A stretch of DNA of 32,957 nucleotides from Phycisphaera mikurensis NBRC 102666 (lineage in GTDB: Bacteria; Planctomycetota; Phycisphaerae; Phycisphaerales; SM1A02): the NCBI GenBank assembly GCA_945890745.1, contig CAMDCW010000009.1, forward strand, positions 1-32,957, given 5' to 3'. Below are positions 17,345-26,301 of the stretch, piece after piece. Below the pieces are notes generated by a model. The model did not search any database. It was given only the letters and a program-made list of their open reading frames with translations, and was not told the DNA's origin. Every line of letters begins with the position of its first letter. The stretch's first letter is position 1. Position numbers and translations under genes: made by a program.

Positions 17345-17982
17345 GCACCCTGCGATTTGCCAACCTGCATATCCGTGAACGCTTCGACCGGGAAACAGTG
17401 GTTTGGGCCATTGCGCCGTCGATCGTGGCAATCATGATTACTGCGCTCTTTGTGGTGCCGAATTACTCGCGCGCACTTCGCATGCAAGACGAAGCACAAC
17501 GCCTGGAGGCGGTGAGCAGCGAGAACATCAATCAGAAGAATAATCTGCAACTCTTAGAGCGCAATGTTGCTGGCCTCCGTGATGAGTACAACCGCCGCTG
17601 CCGGCCGCTTGCCGAAGGCACGGATCGAGACCACCTACTTTCCACCATTACTCGTCCGACCGATGGGACCGTGGTGCGCGAACAGTCCATTCGAACCGGT
17701 GCGCTGGTTCAGGTAGACGGAGTTGCTATTGGAACCCCCGTGCTTCGCCGCGACGTCACGGTGGACATGTCGGCCTCATTCGAATCAATCTTCGGCGTGC
17801 TGGATGCAGCAGAGGGCGTGAACCAACTGGTCACCCCGCGTTCGGTGGAAATCGTGGTCATGAGTACCGCGCTTGAGCAAGCGGCCTCCGGCAATGCTGC
17901 TATTCGCGCCACCATCGTCTTTGAAGAGTGGTTTGAACAGCCAGCAACTACCAACGCACCCGCGAAGGAGGCTCGCCGATGA
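17341..17982 (+). CDS. pilO: PilO-like assembly protein
   Basis: ATGA overlap with PilN. Single TM (VVWAIAPSIVAIMITALFVV), coiled coil, C-terminal ferredoxin-like region; syntenic position. Confidence 0.65.
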   Translation: MSTLRFANLHIRERFDRETVVWAIAPSIVAIMITALFVVPNYSRALRMQDEAQRLEAVSSENINQKNNLQLLERNVAGLRDEYNRRCRPLAEGTDRDHLLSTITRPTDGTVVREQSIRTGALVQVDGVAIGTPVLRRDVTVDMSASFESIFGVLDAAEGVNQLVTPRSVEIVVMSTALEQAASGNAAIRATIVFEEWFEQPATTNAPAKEARR

Positions 17983-18542
17983 GTGCTCCACTCGCAGTAC
18001 GTTGGAATGAACTGTGCAGCCGCTTGGGCGTGCAGCCGAAGCAGTTTGGGTTCTTGCTTGCTGCTACTGCACTCACTGTGGCAGCACTTGGCGCGAAGAC
18101 CGTATTCAAGCCAGCGCGAGCCACTGCGGCAGCGGCGGTGCGCGTGGATTCCAGCGCTAGCAGCGCTGTGGTGCCAGTCCTCGCCGCACGCCAACGCGTG
18201 GAGCTTGTGCTGGAGTCACGCCCCATCCGCGACCCGTTTCGTCCATTCTTTATCAACCCGGATGCGGTCCCAGGCGCAGCACCAAGCGCCGGCGTAGCAA
18301 CCGGGGCGCCGGCCCCAGCCGGTCTACACCTGCGGGCAATAATCGCGGGTGAATTTGCAGTAATCGGGGAGGAAACCGTTGCTGTTGGCGATGAAGTATC
18401 CGACAGTGAAGGGCATCGCTTCGTCGTCGAAGAGATCCAGGAGCGCCGCGTGGTTCTCCGTGAGGGCGGGCGACGGGCAGAACTTGGCTACGCGTCCACT
18501 GGGCGCGCTTCGGATAAGTCCACGAAGGGAACACGGAAGTGA
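17979..18542 (+). CDS. PilP/GspC-like protein
   Basis: ATGA overlap with PilO. TM, linker, RDPFRPFFIN and LRAIIAGEFAVIGEETVAVGDEVSDSEGHRFVVEEIQERRVVLREGGRRAEL, a PilP/GspC homology-region pattern. Confidence 0.72.
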   Translation: MSAPLAVRWNELCSRLGVQPKQFGFLLAATALTVAALGAKTVFKPARATAAAAVRVDSSASSAVVPVLAARQRVELVLESRPIRDPFRPFFINPDAVPGAAPSAGVATGAPAPAGLHLRAIIAGEFAVIGEETVAVGDEVSDSEGHRFVVEEIQERRVVLREGGRRAELGYASTGRASDKSTKGTRK

Positions 18543-20329
18543 ATCACGGAGGCGATCATGGCGGACACGGAATGCAGCGCGACTCAGCGCTCAGCCGTCC
18601 GCACAACATCGAACTTTCTACGCTTCCCCCGCTCGGGCAGATTTTAGTTGAGGACGGAACGCTCAGCACCGATCAACTTCGCCAAGCCCTCGCGGCGCAG
18701 GTCAAAGGTGGCCAACGTTTGCTCTTGGGCGAAGTCTTGATTCAAATGGGCTTGGTCGACAAGACCGTTCTGTTGCAGGCCGTTGCCAAGAATCGCGGCG
18801 TTGAGTTTGTCATGGAACCAGCCGCACTGTTTGAAGAAGGCGCCATGGCGCTCATTCCAGAAAACATGCGCAAGGAACACCGCGTCTGCGCGCTATTCCT
18901 CGCTGGTACTGAACTGGTAGTTGCCACTGCTGATCCGCAGAACTACTTCGTTGAAGAACTCATTGCCCGCGAGACTGGATTCAAAGTCCGGTTTGTCGCG
19001 TCTCCCGATGAGAGCATTGATGCGCTGCTCAGTGATCCCACCCGCGCTACTGAGAATGTCAACAAGCAAGCCGAGGAATTGGTCGCTGATCTGTTCGATG
19101 GCACCGACGAGGCTGACTATCAGCTGCAGGAGAAGCGCGTCGAGGAGATGATGGGCTTCGACGCCACTGATGATGTTGGCCCAGTGGTGAAGCTTGTGAA
19201 TTTCATGATCTGCAGTGCCGCCGCTGAAGGCGCCAGCGATATTCACATTGAGCCTGACGAAGGCCACCTGCGGGTTCGCTACCGCATCGACGGCGTTCTG
19301 TTTCACAAGTTGAGCCCGCCGTATCGCATGCATGCTGCCATTTCGAGCCGCGTGAAGATCATGGCGCACATGGATATTTCAGAGCGCCGCGTGCCCCAAG
19401 ACGGCGAGATTTCTGTGCGCGTCAAGGGACGTGCCATTGACCTACGCGTCAGCACCCTGCCTGGAAAGTTCGGCGAGAAGATCGTGATGCGAATCATTGA
19501 TGTTTCGACTGCCAAGCTTGGATTGGAGAAGTTGGGCTTCCGGCCAAAGATGCTGGAGAGTTTCCAGAACGTGATTGATCAGCCTTACGGAATCGTCTTG
19601 GTGACTGGACCGACTGGATCGGGTAAGTCCACCACGCTGTATTCGGTGCTGGGAACCTTTGATACCGTCGCCAACAACGTTTCCACGGTTGAAGATCCAG
19701 TGGAAGCGAACTTGCAGGGAGTTCATCAGGCGCAAATCAATCCGAAGGCGGGTTTCACATTCTCCGGAGCGCTTCGCGCACTGCTCCGACAAGACCCTGA
19801 CATCATCATGGTCGGTGAAATTCGTGACGGCGAAACTGGCCAGATTGCGGTCCAGGCTGCGCTCACCGGTCACTTGGTACTCAGCACCCTGCACACCAAT
19901 GATGCGCCCAGTTCCATCACCCGACTCCAGAACCTGGGCGTTGAGCCGTTCCTAGTTGCAGCCAGTTTGAAGGGCGTTCTTGCGCAGCGTCTGGTGCGCC
20001 GCATCTGCAGCCAGTGCAAACAAGAATTTTCACCGGACGCGCAGCAGCTCAAGTCCCTTGGCGAATACGCACCGATGTGCAGCCGCCTCTGGAAAGGCAC
20101 CGGATGCCGCAAGTGCCATGACACTGGACTTTCCGGTCGATTGGGCGTGTACGAATTGATGGTGCCAGACGAAGCGCTCATTGACGCTGTCTGCGCCAAC
20201 TCGGAACCAGCCAAGATCCGCGAGGTTCTAAAGGCGAGCGGCTTTAACACCCTGTGGGACGACGGCGTCCAGAAGGTGCTTGAAGGAATGACCACAATTG
20301 AGGAGGTCTATGGTGCCTGCCGCCGCTGA
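18539..20329 (+). CDS. pilB: GspE/PilB family assembly ATPase
   Basis: GTG start overlapping the PilP stop. Walker A GPTGSGKSTTLYS, Asp box, Walker B, LSTLHTNDAPSSITRL, zinc motif CSQC...CRKC. Confidence 0.95.
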   Translation: MNHGGDHGGHGMQRDSALSRPHNIELSTLPPLGQILVEDGTLSTDQLRQALAAQVKGGQRLLLGEVLIQMGLVDKTVLLQAVAKNRGVEFVMEPAALFEEGAMALIPENMRKEHRVCALFLAGTELVVATADPQNYFVEELIARETGFKVRFVASPDESIDALLSDPTRATENVNKQAEELVADLFDGTDEADYQLQEKRVEEMMGFDATDDVGPVVKLVNFMICSAAAEGASDIHIEPDEGHLRVRYRIDGVLFHKLSPPYRMHAAISSRVKIMAHMDISERRVPQDGEISVRVKGRAIDLRVSTLPGKFGEKIVMRIIDVSTAKLGLEKLGFRPKMLESFQNVIDQPYGIVLVTGPTGSGKSTTLYSVLGTFDTVANNVSTVEDPVEANLQGVHQAQINPKAGFTFSGALRALLRQDPDIIMVGEIRDGETGQIAVQAALTGHLVLSTLHTNDAPSSITRLQNLGVEPFLVAASLKGVLAQRLVRRICSQCKQEFSPDAQQLKSLGEYAPMCSRLWKGTGCRKCHDTGLSGRLGVYELMVPDEALIDAVCANSEPAKIREVLKASGFNTLWDDGVQKVLEGMTTIEEVYGACRR

Positions 20330-21599
20330 TAAATCTGCTGCAATTGCTGCTTCTACGCGGAAGTTCACCTACCGCGCCCGCCGCTCGGAGGGTGGCGCGT
20401 TGGTCAAAGGTGTGGTGGAAGCACATGACCATGCAGCAGCAGTGCGCGAGCTTCGTCAGCAGGGTCTGGCCATTCTGTCAGTTGAACTCGGAGACATGGC
20501 TGCCGCAGTTGGTCAGGAATCTGACCCGGCTCGGCTGCGACGTCGACTCTCACGAGCCATGTCCAAGGACGACGTCGTTTCGTTCTGCCAACAGCTTGCT
20601 GTGATGCTTCGTACGGGCGTTCCACTTGCAGAATCACTTGACACCTATGCAGAGCAGGCTTCCAAGAAGGATGTTGCTGAGTTTGTGCGACTGATTCGAA
20701 CGGATGTCTGCGAGGGCGAAGACTTTAGTGCTGTGCTCGGAAAGTACCCACGGGTATTTCCGGCGCTGTTAGTTTCGTTGATGCGCGCTGCTGAAGCATC
20801 GGGAAAGTTGGACGAAATGTTGGCGCGCGTTTCCAAGGACCTCTCCAAGGCACGTCGAACCAGTAAGCAGATCAAGGGCGCGATGATGTACCCGGCCATC
20901 ATGCTCATTGTGGCAGTGCTGGCAGTGGTCATCATCATGGTCTTCGTTCTTCCCAAGTTCGGCCCGCTCTTTAAGGCGCAAGGCGACCGTCTGCCCGCGC
21001 CAACCAAGGCGTTGGTGTGGCTCAGCAGTTTCTTGCGCACCGGATGGATGATCTATGGACCAGCGCTCGCTGCCATTGTTGGCGGCACCTGGTGGTACGC
21101 GCGCACTGAAGCGGGACGGATCACTCTTGATACGCTCAAAATGCGCATGCCAGTGTTGGGACACATGTTCCGATGCCTGTACCTCGTGCGTTTCTCAAGC
21201 ACCATGGCCACCCTGCTCTCGGCTGGCGTTTCACTGATCGATGTAGTGCGGATCTGCCGAGAAGTAACTGGAAATGTGCACTACACCAAGTTGTGGATTC
21301 TGCTGGAGGATCGCATCAGTAAGGGGCAAGAGATTGCGCCCACCTTCCGCGAATTCGATTTCGTCCCGCGCAACGTCGTGGCAATGATTGCCAGCGGAGA
21401 GAAATCTGGTCGACTCTCTGAGGTGCTGGAACACGCTGCAACTGCTGCAGAAGACGATCTCGATATCGCGGTCAAATCAACCACCAGCATGGTGGAGCCG
21501 ATCATGATCGTCGGCATGGGTCTCGTGGTTGGCGGTATTGCTTCCGCGATGCTGCTACCGATCTTCAATATGTCGAAGAACATGCGCCCTGGCCACTGA
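20310..21599 (+). CDS. pilC: GspF/PilC family inner-membrane platform protein
   Basis: FCQQLAVMLRTGVPLAESLDTYAEQ...KQIKGAMMYPAIMLIVAVLAVVIIMVFVLPKF...ATLLSAGVSLIDVV, GspF repeats. Start at 20310 (ATG) or 20313 (GTG) downstream of gaggagg; overlaps pilB. Confidence 0.94.
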   Translation: MVPAAADKSAAIAASTRKFTYRARRSEGGALVKGVVEAHDHAAAVRELRQQGLAILSVELGDMAAAVGQESDPARLRRRLSRAMSKDDVVSFCQQLAVMLRTGVPLAESLDTYAEQASKKDVAEFVRLIRTDVCEGEDFSAVLGKYPRVFPALLVSLMRAAEASGKLDEMLARVSKDLSKARRTSKQIKGAMMYPAIMLIVAVLAVVIIMVFVLPKFGPLFKAQGDRLPAPTKALVWLSSFLRTGWMIYGPALAAIVGGTWWYARTEAGRITLDTLKMRMPVLGHMFRCLYLVRFSSTMATLLSAGVSLIDVVRICREVTGNVHYTKLWILLEDRISKGQEIAPTFREFDFVPRNVVAMIASGEKSGRLSEVLEHAATAAEDDLDIAVKSTTSMVEPIMIVGMGLVVGGIASAMLLPIFNMSKNMRPGH

Positions 21600-21638
21600 A
21601 CCTGCGTTTACAACACTACCCACACGCAGCGTGCGTAC

Positions 21639-23726
21639 TCAGTGCACACGAATACGAATGCGAATGTTCGCATCGTCAGGGAGTACCGTCAGGCGCGCCT
21701 CACCAGTGGACTGTCGTGTTCCGTGCTCAATCAATAGTGGCTTTCCGGCAGCATCACTTGCCGTGAGGACAATGTCCTTTGCTTGCCACGCACCGGCGCT
21801 TTTCACGAATGGCAACGCTACGTACCAAGTACCGGCCGTAAATTGCTGATCATTGGGCACACTCATCCGAAGCGTTGCGCCGCGCGGCATTGCTCCAACG
21901 TCCAGAGTGAAGAGCCGCGGGAGGCTTTCGACCGCTGCAGTTGGCTCCATGTTGATGGCAACGATGGGCGTGTCTGCACCCACCCATGAGGTGCGTGCGG
22001 TCTGCCAACCTTCCAAGGTCACCTCAACGGCGTGCGGAGCGGCTGTTGCCGGTATCAGGATGACCGCAGGGGTACGACCGCGCGCAGTTCCATCGACAGT
22101 GACCGATGCGCCAAGTGGCGCGCTGATCACTTGAAACTGCGACATGCGAACGCTGGGCGCGGGAGCGTTTGAGGATGATCCGGACACCCCGGATGATCCG
22201 GATGCCCCCGGCGACCCGACATCTCCGGGATTTCTTGGAGGAGCAGTGTTCGCTGCGCTGTTTCCGGATGCCATGCCACTCGCCATCTCAATCCATGTGC
22301 GAGCGCGCGTCACCAAGGCGCGCACATCAATCAACCCAAACGACATGGCGAGCGCGAGAGCAACGGCACACACGAGCAGAAATCCACCGATCCACGCACC
22401 GCGGCGCGGCGCGCGTGCCGGCGGCGACGTCTTGACATCACTTCCATTAATACGCACCACCCCACCAGCACCCACCGCGATACGCGGGCGCTCTGCTTCC
22501 GGCTGCACACCCGCGTGACCACTGCGGGTACCGCCAGTGGCTACTGGAGCAGCAGCGGAAATGCGCGATCCGTTCACCACCCAACCACGAAGGCGCAGCG
22601 TCAAGGCGTGCGCATCATCGGGGCGCTGCGATTTTTTACGGCTCAGTCCATCCATGACAATCGCTGCTAATTGATCGTCCAGACGCGGATTGCATTCGCG
22701 AACATCCGCTGGATCCGTCTCGCACACCAATCGCGCAGCCTCATGTACTGGCAAGCCGCGCAAATCATGCGGCTGCACACCGGTGAGCAACTCGTACAAC
22801 ACGGCACACAGGGCGTACACATCGGTGCGCGCATCAATGCCGCGCGGATCAGCAATGAATTGCTCTGGGCTCATGTATTGCATGGTGCCCACCAATTGTC
22901 CGGTTTCGGTGCGAATGGTGGCCGCTGCATTATCAACAGCAATGGCACGCGCCACGCCAAAATCAATGACTTTTACACGGCCGTGGCGATCAACAAGAAT
23001 ATTCGGCGGCTTGATATCGCGATGTACCCACCCCTCGCGATGTGCAAATGCAACGGCATCGCACGCTTGCAGAAACGCGTCAACCGTTTCGCGTGTTCCT
23101 AGGCGCTCAAGGAATACGTAATCGGAAATGGTTTGCATCCCCTCGACATACTCCATGACGATGTAGGGGATATCCACATCCGCGTCCTGCTCGATGCCCG
23201 TGCGAAACACGGTCGCAATGCCGGGATGACGCAACTTTTCCATCATGCGCCCTTCGCGGTCAAATCGCTTGCGGACATCTTCGTCCCGAAGGGTTCGCAG
23301 CAATACCTTGAGCGCAACGCGTGTTCCCGATGTCAGGTCGATACCTAGATAGACGCGCCCCATACCGCCCGAACCAATCACGCGCTCAATCTTGACGCCG
23401 CCCAGTTCTTTCCCAAGGTATGGGTCCATGGCGCGCGCCGCATCCGTCGGGCGCGCCTCGGCAACACCATCGTGGCCGGCATTCTGCGCGGCAAGATCGT
23501 CCTTCGCCATGGCTATCGTGGCGCCAGCGTGCACACGCTCATCGGCAGCTGGCTCAACCTTGGAAGGCGTCCATGCACGCGTCGGGTCGGATGCCAACGC
23601 GTTGTCAACCGCACGGCGCGTGTCTGGATCAAGCCGGAATCCATCCAAGAACGCGCGCCGCTCTGCCGTTGGCAAGCGCCGCGCCGCCTCGGCAAGTTCC
23701 GCGATCCGGGCTCGGTCTGCGTTCAT
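21639..23726 (-). CDS. Transmembrane serine/threonine protein kinase with PEGA domain
   Basis: GSGGMGRVYLGID, VALKVL, HRDIKPPNILVD, VIDFGVARA, MSPEQF; TM helix GGFLLVCAVALALAMSFGLIDV; PEGA motif GASVTVDGTARGRTPAVI. Confidence 0.94.
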   Translation of the reverse strand: MNADRARIAELAEAARRLPTAERRAFLDGFRLDPDTRRAVDNALASDPTRAWTPSKVEPAADERVHAGATIAMAKDDLAAQNAGHDGVAEARPTDAARAMDPYLGKELGGVKIERVIGSGGMGRVYLGIDLTSGTRVALKVLLRTLRDEDVRKRFDREGRMMEKLRHPGIATVFRTGIEQDADVDIPYIVMEYVEGMQTISDYVFLERLGTRETVDAFLQACDAVAFAHREGWVHRDIKPPNILVDRHGRVKVIDFGVARAIAVDNAAATIRTETGQLVGTMQYMSPEQFIADPRGIDARTDVYALCAVLYELLTGVQPHDLRGLPVHEAARLVCETDPADVRECNPRLDDQLAAIVMDGLSRKKSQRPDDAHALTLRLRGWVVNGSRISAAAPVATGGTRSGHAGVQPEAERPRIAVGAGGVVRINGSDVKTSPPARAPRRGAWIGGFLLVCAVALALAMSFGLIDVRALVTRARTWIEMASGMASGNSAANTAPPRNPGDVGSPGASGSSGVSGSSSNAPAPSVRMSQFQVISAPLGASVTVDGTARGRTPAVILIPATAAPHAVEVTLEGWQTARTSWVGADTPIVAINMEPTAAVESLPRLFTLDVGAMPRGATLRMSVPNDQQFTAGTWYVALPFVKSAGAWQAKDIVLTASDAAGKPLLIEHGTRQSTGEARLTVLPDDANIRIRIRVH

Positions 23727-23848
23727 CTGCGCCGAAGTGTACGGCGAAAACAGCCGTCTGCGGTGTTATTGGGACAAGCTCTCGCCCGAAACGGAGCACC
23801 GCCATGGAACTGTAAGGATCCAACGGCAGCCATGCCGAAGAAGGGACT

Positions 23849-24184
23849 ATGCCAAAGGGTGCCCTCTTCGCCGTCATGTTCGCCGCGATCTACCTGCTTC
23901 TTCGCGGAGCAGGAATCATCAACGATGGACCATTCGTGGTGTGGTCACAAGCCGCGCTGTTTGGGATCTTCCTGATCGGGTCCGGCGTCAGCGTTCGCGC
24001 TGGCAACGCCTTGTGGGCCGCCATCTTTGCGGCGCTCGCCATCGGTTGGAACCCATGGGTGAAGTTGAGCGCCTGGCACCAGCCGCTGCCGTGGGACAAG
24101 TGGGCAACCGCCATGTCACTTCTCTGTGGCGCCACCGCTGGTGCCTTCGTGGTCCGTTACTGGGGCCGCGGCGAGACGGCCTGA
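23849..24184 (+). CDS. Small multi-TM hypothetical membrane protein
   Basis: 111-aa ORF with hydrophobic helices (ALFAVMFAAIYLLLRGAGII, AALFGIFLIGSGVSV, AALAIGWNPWVKL), more credible than the overlapping antisense and other-frame ORFs. Confidence 0.6.
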   Translation: MPKGALFAVMFAAIYLLLRGAGIINDGPFVVWSQAALFGIFLIGSGVSVRAGNALWAAIFAALAIGWNPWVKLSAWHQPLPWDKWATAMSLLCGATAGAFVVRYWGRGETA

Positions 24185-25599
24185 CCGTCACCTGCAAGAT
24201 CAAAGACGTACGCACCGCCCGGCTCAAGGCCGAGATTGGTGTTCTTGGAACGTCCCACCACAACGATCGGCCAATCGGCTGCAACATCGTTGCCGAAACT
24301 TCGCTGCGCACACGGCGCCGCGGGCATGAGGCGCTTGGTATTGATCCACTGGCCATCGCGCTCTTCAAAGACCAATGCCATGCCTGGCGTGGCATCGCCA
24401 AGTTCATCGGCTCCTCGCGCGCTGGTATCGCCAAGCACGATGTGACCCTTGGAACTTGCCATGGCAAATCCGTAGGCACGACCCGGAACAATGCCGGTCT
24501 GTGGCACCAGCTCTTGCCGCAACGTCCATGTGCCGCCGATCCGTGCAAAGAGCCAAACGCGCGAGGGGGCCTGCAAGTCATCCGGGTCCATGCCACGCAC
24601 GATGAGCAGATCACCTTCCACCACAACACTCAAGCCAAAACACTTCATATCCGTGACTGATGCGCCCAGGATTTCCGCTTCCGGCATCCACTGCCCGGAC
24701 ATGCGTCGGTACACATGAACGCGCGCGCTACCGGAGATCGGCATCGTCTCCGATTGTCGCGGCGGAATGGTGGCTGGCCGACCGATCGCCAAGACATCGC
24801 CGTCAACATCAAGCGATGCGCCAAACCACATTGCCTCCGTGGGCACGCCATTCGCAGCACTCGGCGCCCGAACAAATCCATCAAGATTCCAAACACCCTG
24901 CCGATTCGAATAGATGAACGTCTTCGGATCACGTTCGCGATCGGCACTTGCGGCGCCGAGGTTGAAGCGCATGTCGGTGGCACTCACCGCAAGGGTTGCG
25001 CCGTCACTTGCAAACCACGAGCCGAAGGTGGCGATGTCTGCACCCGCTGGTAATGCAACGGTAGCCACTTCTTTCACTTGCCCATCACGCGGCGTCAGGA
25101 CGCGCAGCGAAGTGCCAAGCCCATTGCGATTCACCGCGGTAAAGAGGAACGGGCCGCCGCGCTCAAGCCGTTGAAATCCGTAGTCCCCGGGCATGCTGTC
25201 CGACAATTGCGAAAGTTTCAGGTTGGCTTTCCATGCTCCGTCCGGTGCACGATCCCATGTGCAAATCTGCCCGAACGATCCAATCGACATGGCGCGCTCT
25301 GGACCCGTTGCAAACACCTGACTACCGATCACCGCCACGCGATATCCCCAGGTCGGAGAGATGGTCGGCACCGGCGCACTGAGTACGGCGGTCTCTGTGA
25401 TCGGCGCCAGCGCAACCAACGCGGATCCAGGACTGGAATTGGCGGCAGGCGCGGAAACTAACCGCGGCGCGGCACCCGTGGTCGGAGCAAGTAACTGCGG
25501 AACCGGTTGCCCAGAAGCACCCTGCATTCCATGAGCCGGCAGGACAACCATGGACGATGCGCACGCTGCAATCGCGACAATATTCATTGGATAAGCCAT
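24157..25599 (-). CDS. Secreted FG-GAP-like beta-propeller protein
   Basis: N-terminal signal peptide; repeated segments of the type FGSWFASDGATLAVSA, FGASLDVDGDVLAIG, FGLSVVVEGDLLIVRG, YGFAMASSKGHIVLGD, FGNDVAADWPIVVVG. Confidence 0.75.
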   Translation of the reverse strand: MAYPMNIVAIAACASSMVVLPAHGMQGASGQPVPQLLAPTTGAAPRLVSAPAANSSPGSALVALAPITETAVLSAPVPTISPTWGYRVAVIGSQVFATGPERAMSIGSFGQICTWDRAPDGAWKANLKLSQLSDSMPGDYGFQRLERGGPFLFTAVNRNGLGTSLRVLTPRDGQVKEVATVALPAGADIATFGSWFASDGATLAVSATDMRFNLGAASADRERDPKTFIYSNRQGVWNLDGFVRAPSAANGVPTEAMWFGASLDVDGDVLAIGRPATIPPRQSETMPISGSARVHVYRRMSGQWMPEAEILGASVTDMKCFGLSVVVEGDLLIVRGMDPDDLQAPSRVWLFARIGGTWTLRQELVPQTGIVPGRAYGFAMASSKGHIVLGDTSARGADELGDATPGMALVFEERDGQWINTKRLMPAAPCAQRSFGNDVAADWPIVVVGRSKNTNLGLEPGGAYVFDLAGDGQAVSPRPQ

Positions 25600-25611
25600 C
25601 GAATCAAGGGG

Positions 25612-26256
25612 TTAAGAGTGACGAGCGCGCGGGCGACCCGGCACCCGTAGTGCATGGAACGCGTGTGCGCATGCTTCAACAAGTGCTTGCTCGCTGGGAA
25701 GATTGTGCTTGCCTCCATCGTCGCGCGGAGACACAATCGTGCAGCCAATAGCGTGCAATGACTGCAGGTTGGCCACCAGAATTGAGTTGTGCATTGATCC
25801 GTGCATGGTGGGCGCAAAGAGCACCGCCGCGCTGCCGCGCTCCATGCGACCAATCGCACTTGCCAACGTTGCAGTGACTGGCGTGTCGGCAATTCCGTGA
25901 GCGCATTTGCCGATCACGCTGTACGTTGCGGGCGCGGTCAAATACACGTCAAAGGGCGCCGCGTCTGAAAGATGTTCGGCATTGGCGGTGAGTTCCACAA
26001 TGACCGGCCGCGTGCATGACCACTCCAGGGCTTCGCGCGCAACGTAGCGAAGCGCCTCGGTGGTTGCGAATGCGGTGACCTCGGCGCCTTGACGGCGCAA
26101 CGCCCGGGCCAGCAGCGGAGCCTTCATTGCCGCAATACCACCCGTTACCAAGAGCGCCACGCGCGCGCCTTCAAGGGCACTTCCCTCGCGGCGAACTTCG
26201 TGATCTCCAAGATCGCTTGGGGTGGGGGCAGGAAAGTGAAATCCTTCTTCTGACAT
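25612..26256 (-). CDS. Flavoprotein, phosphopantothenoylcysteine decarboxylase-like
   Basis: VALLVTGGIAAMKAPLLARALRRQGAEVTAFATTEALRYV...DVYLTAPATYSVIGKCAHGIADTPVT...VLFAPTMHGSMH, HFCD/Dfp-type flavoprotein pattern. Confidence 0.82.
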   Translation of the reverse strand: MSEEGFHFPAPTPSDLGDHEVRREGSALEGARVALLVTGGIAAMKAPLLARALRRQGAEVTAFATTEALRYVAREALEWSCTRPVIVELTANAEHLSDAAPFDVYLTAPATYSVIGKCAHGIADTPVTATLASAIGRMERGSAAVLFAPTMHGSMHNSILVANLQSLHAIGCTIVSPRDDGGKHNLPSEQALVEACAHAFHALRVPGRPRARHS

Positions 26257-26301
26257 GGCTCACTAATCCTAGCCGAATGCCCCGATATCCTTCGTACTCC
26301 C

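Noticed and set aside
21602-21636. Possible bidirectional terminator between pilC and the kinase
   Set aside because: Two competing short stems (CTGCGT/ACGCAG and ACGCA-GCG-TGCGT) without a U-tract; too weak to call.
23392-24660. 422-aa plus-strand ORF
   Set aside because: Mostly antisense to the Ser/Thr kinase and the propeller gene; Arg/Cys/His-rich composition without domain signals, typical of high-GC shadow ORFs.
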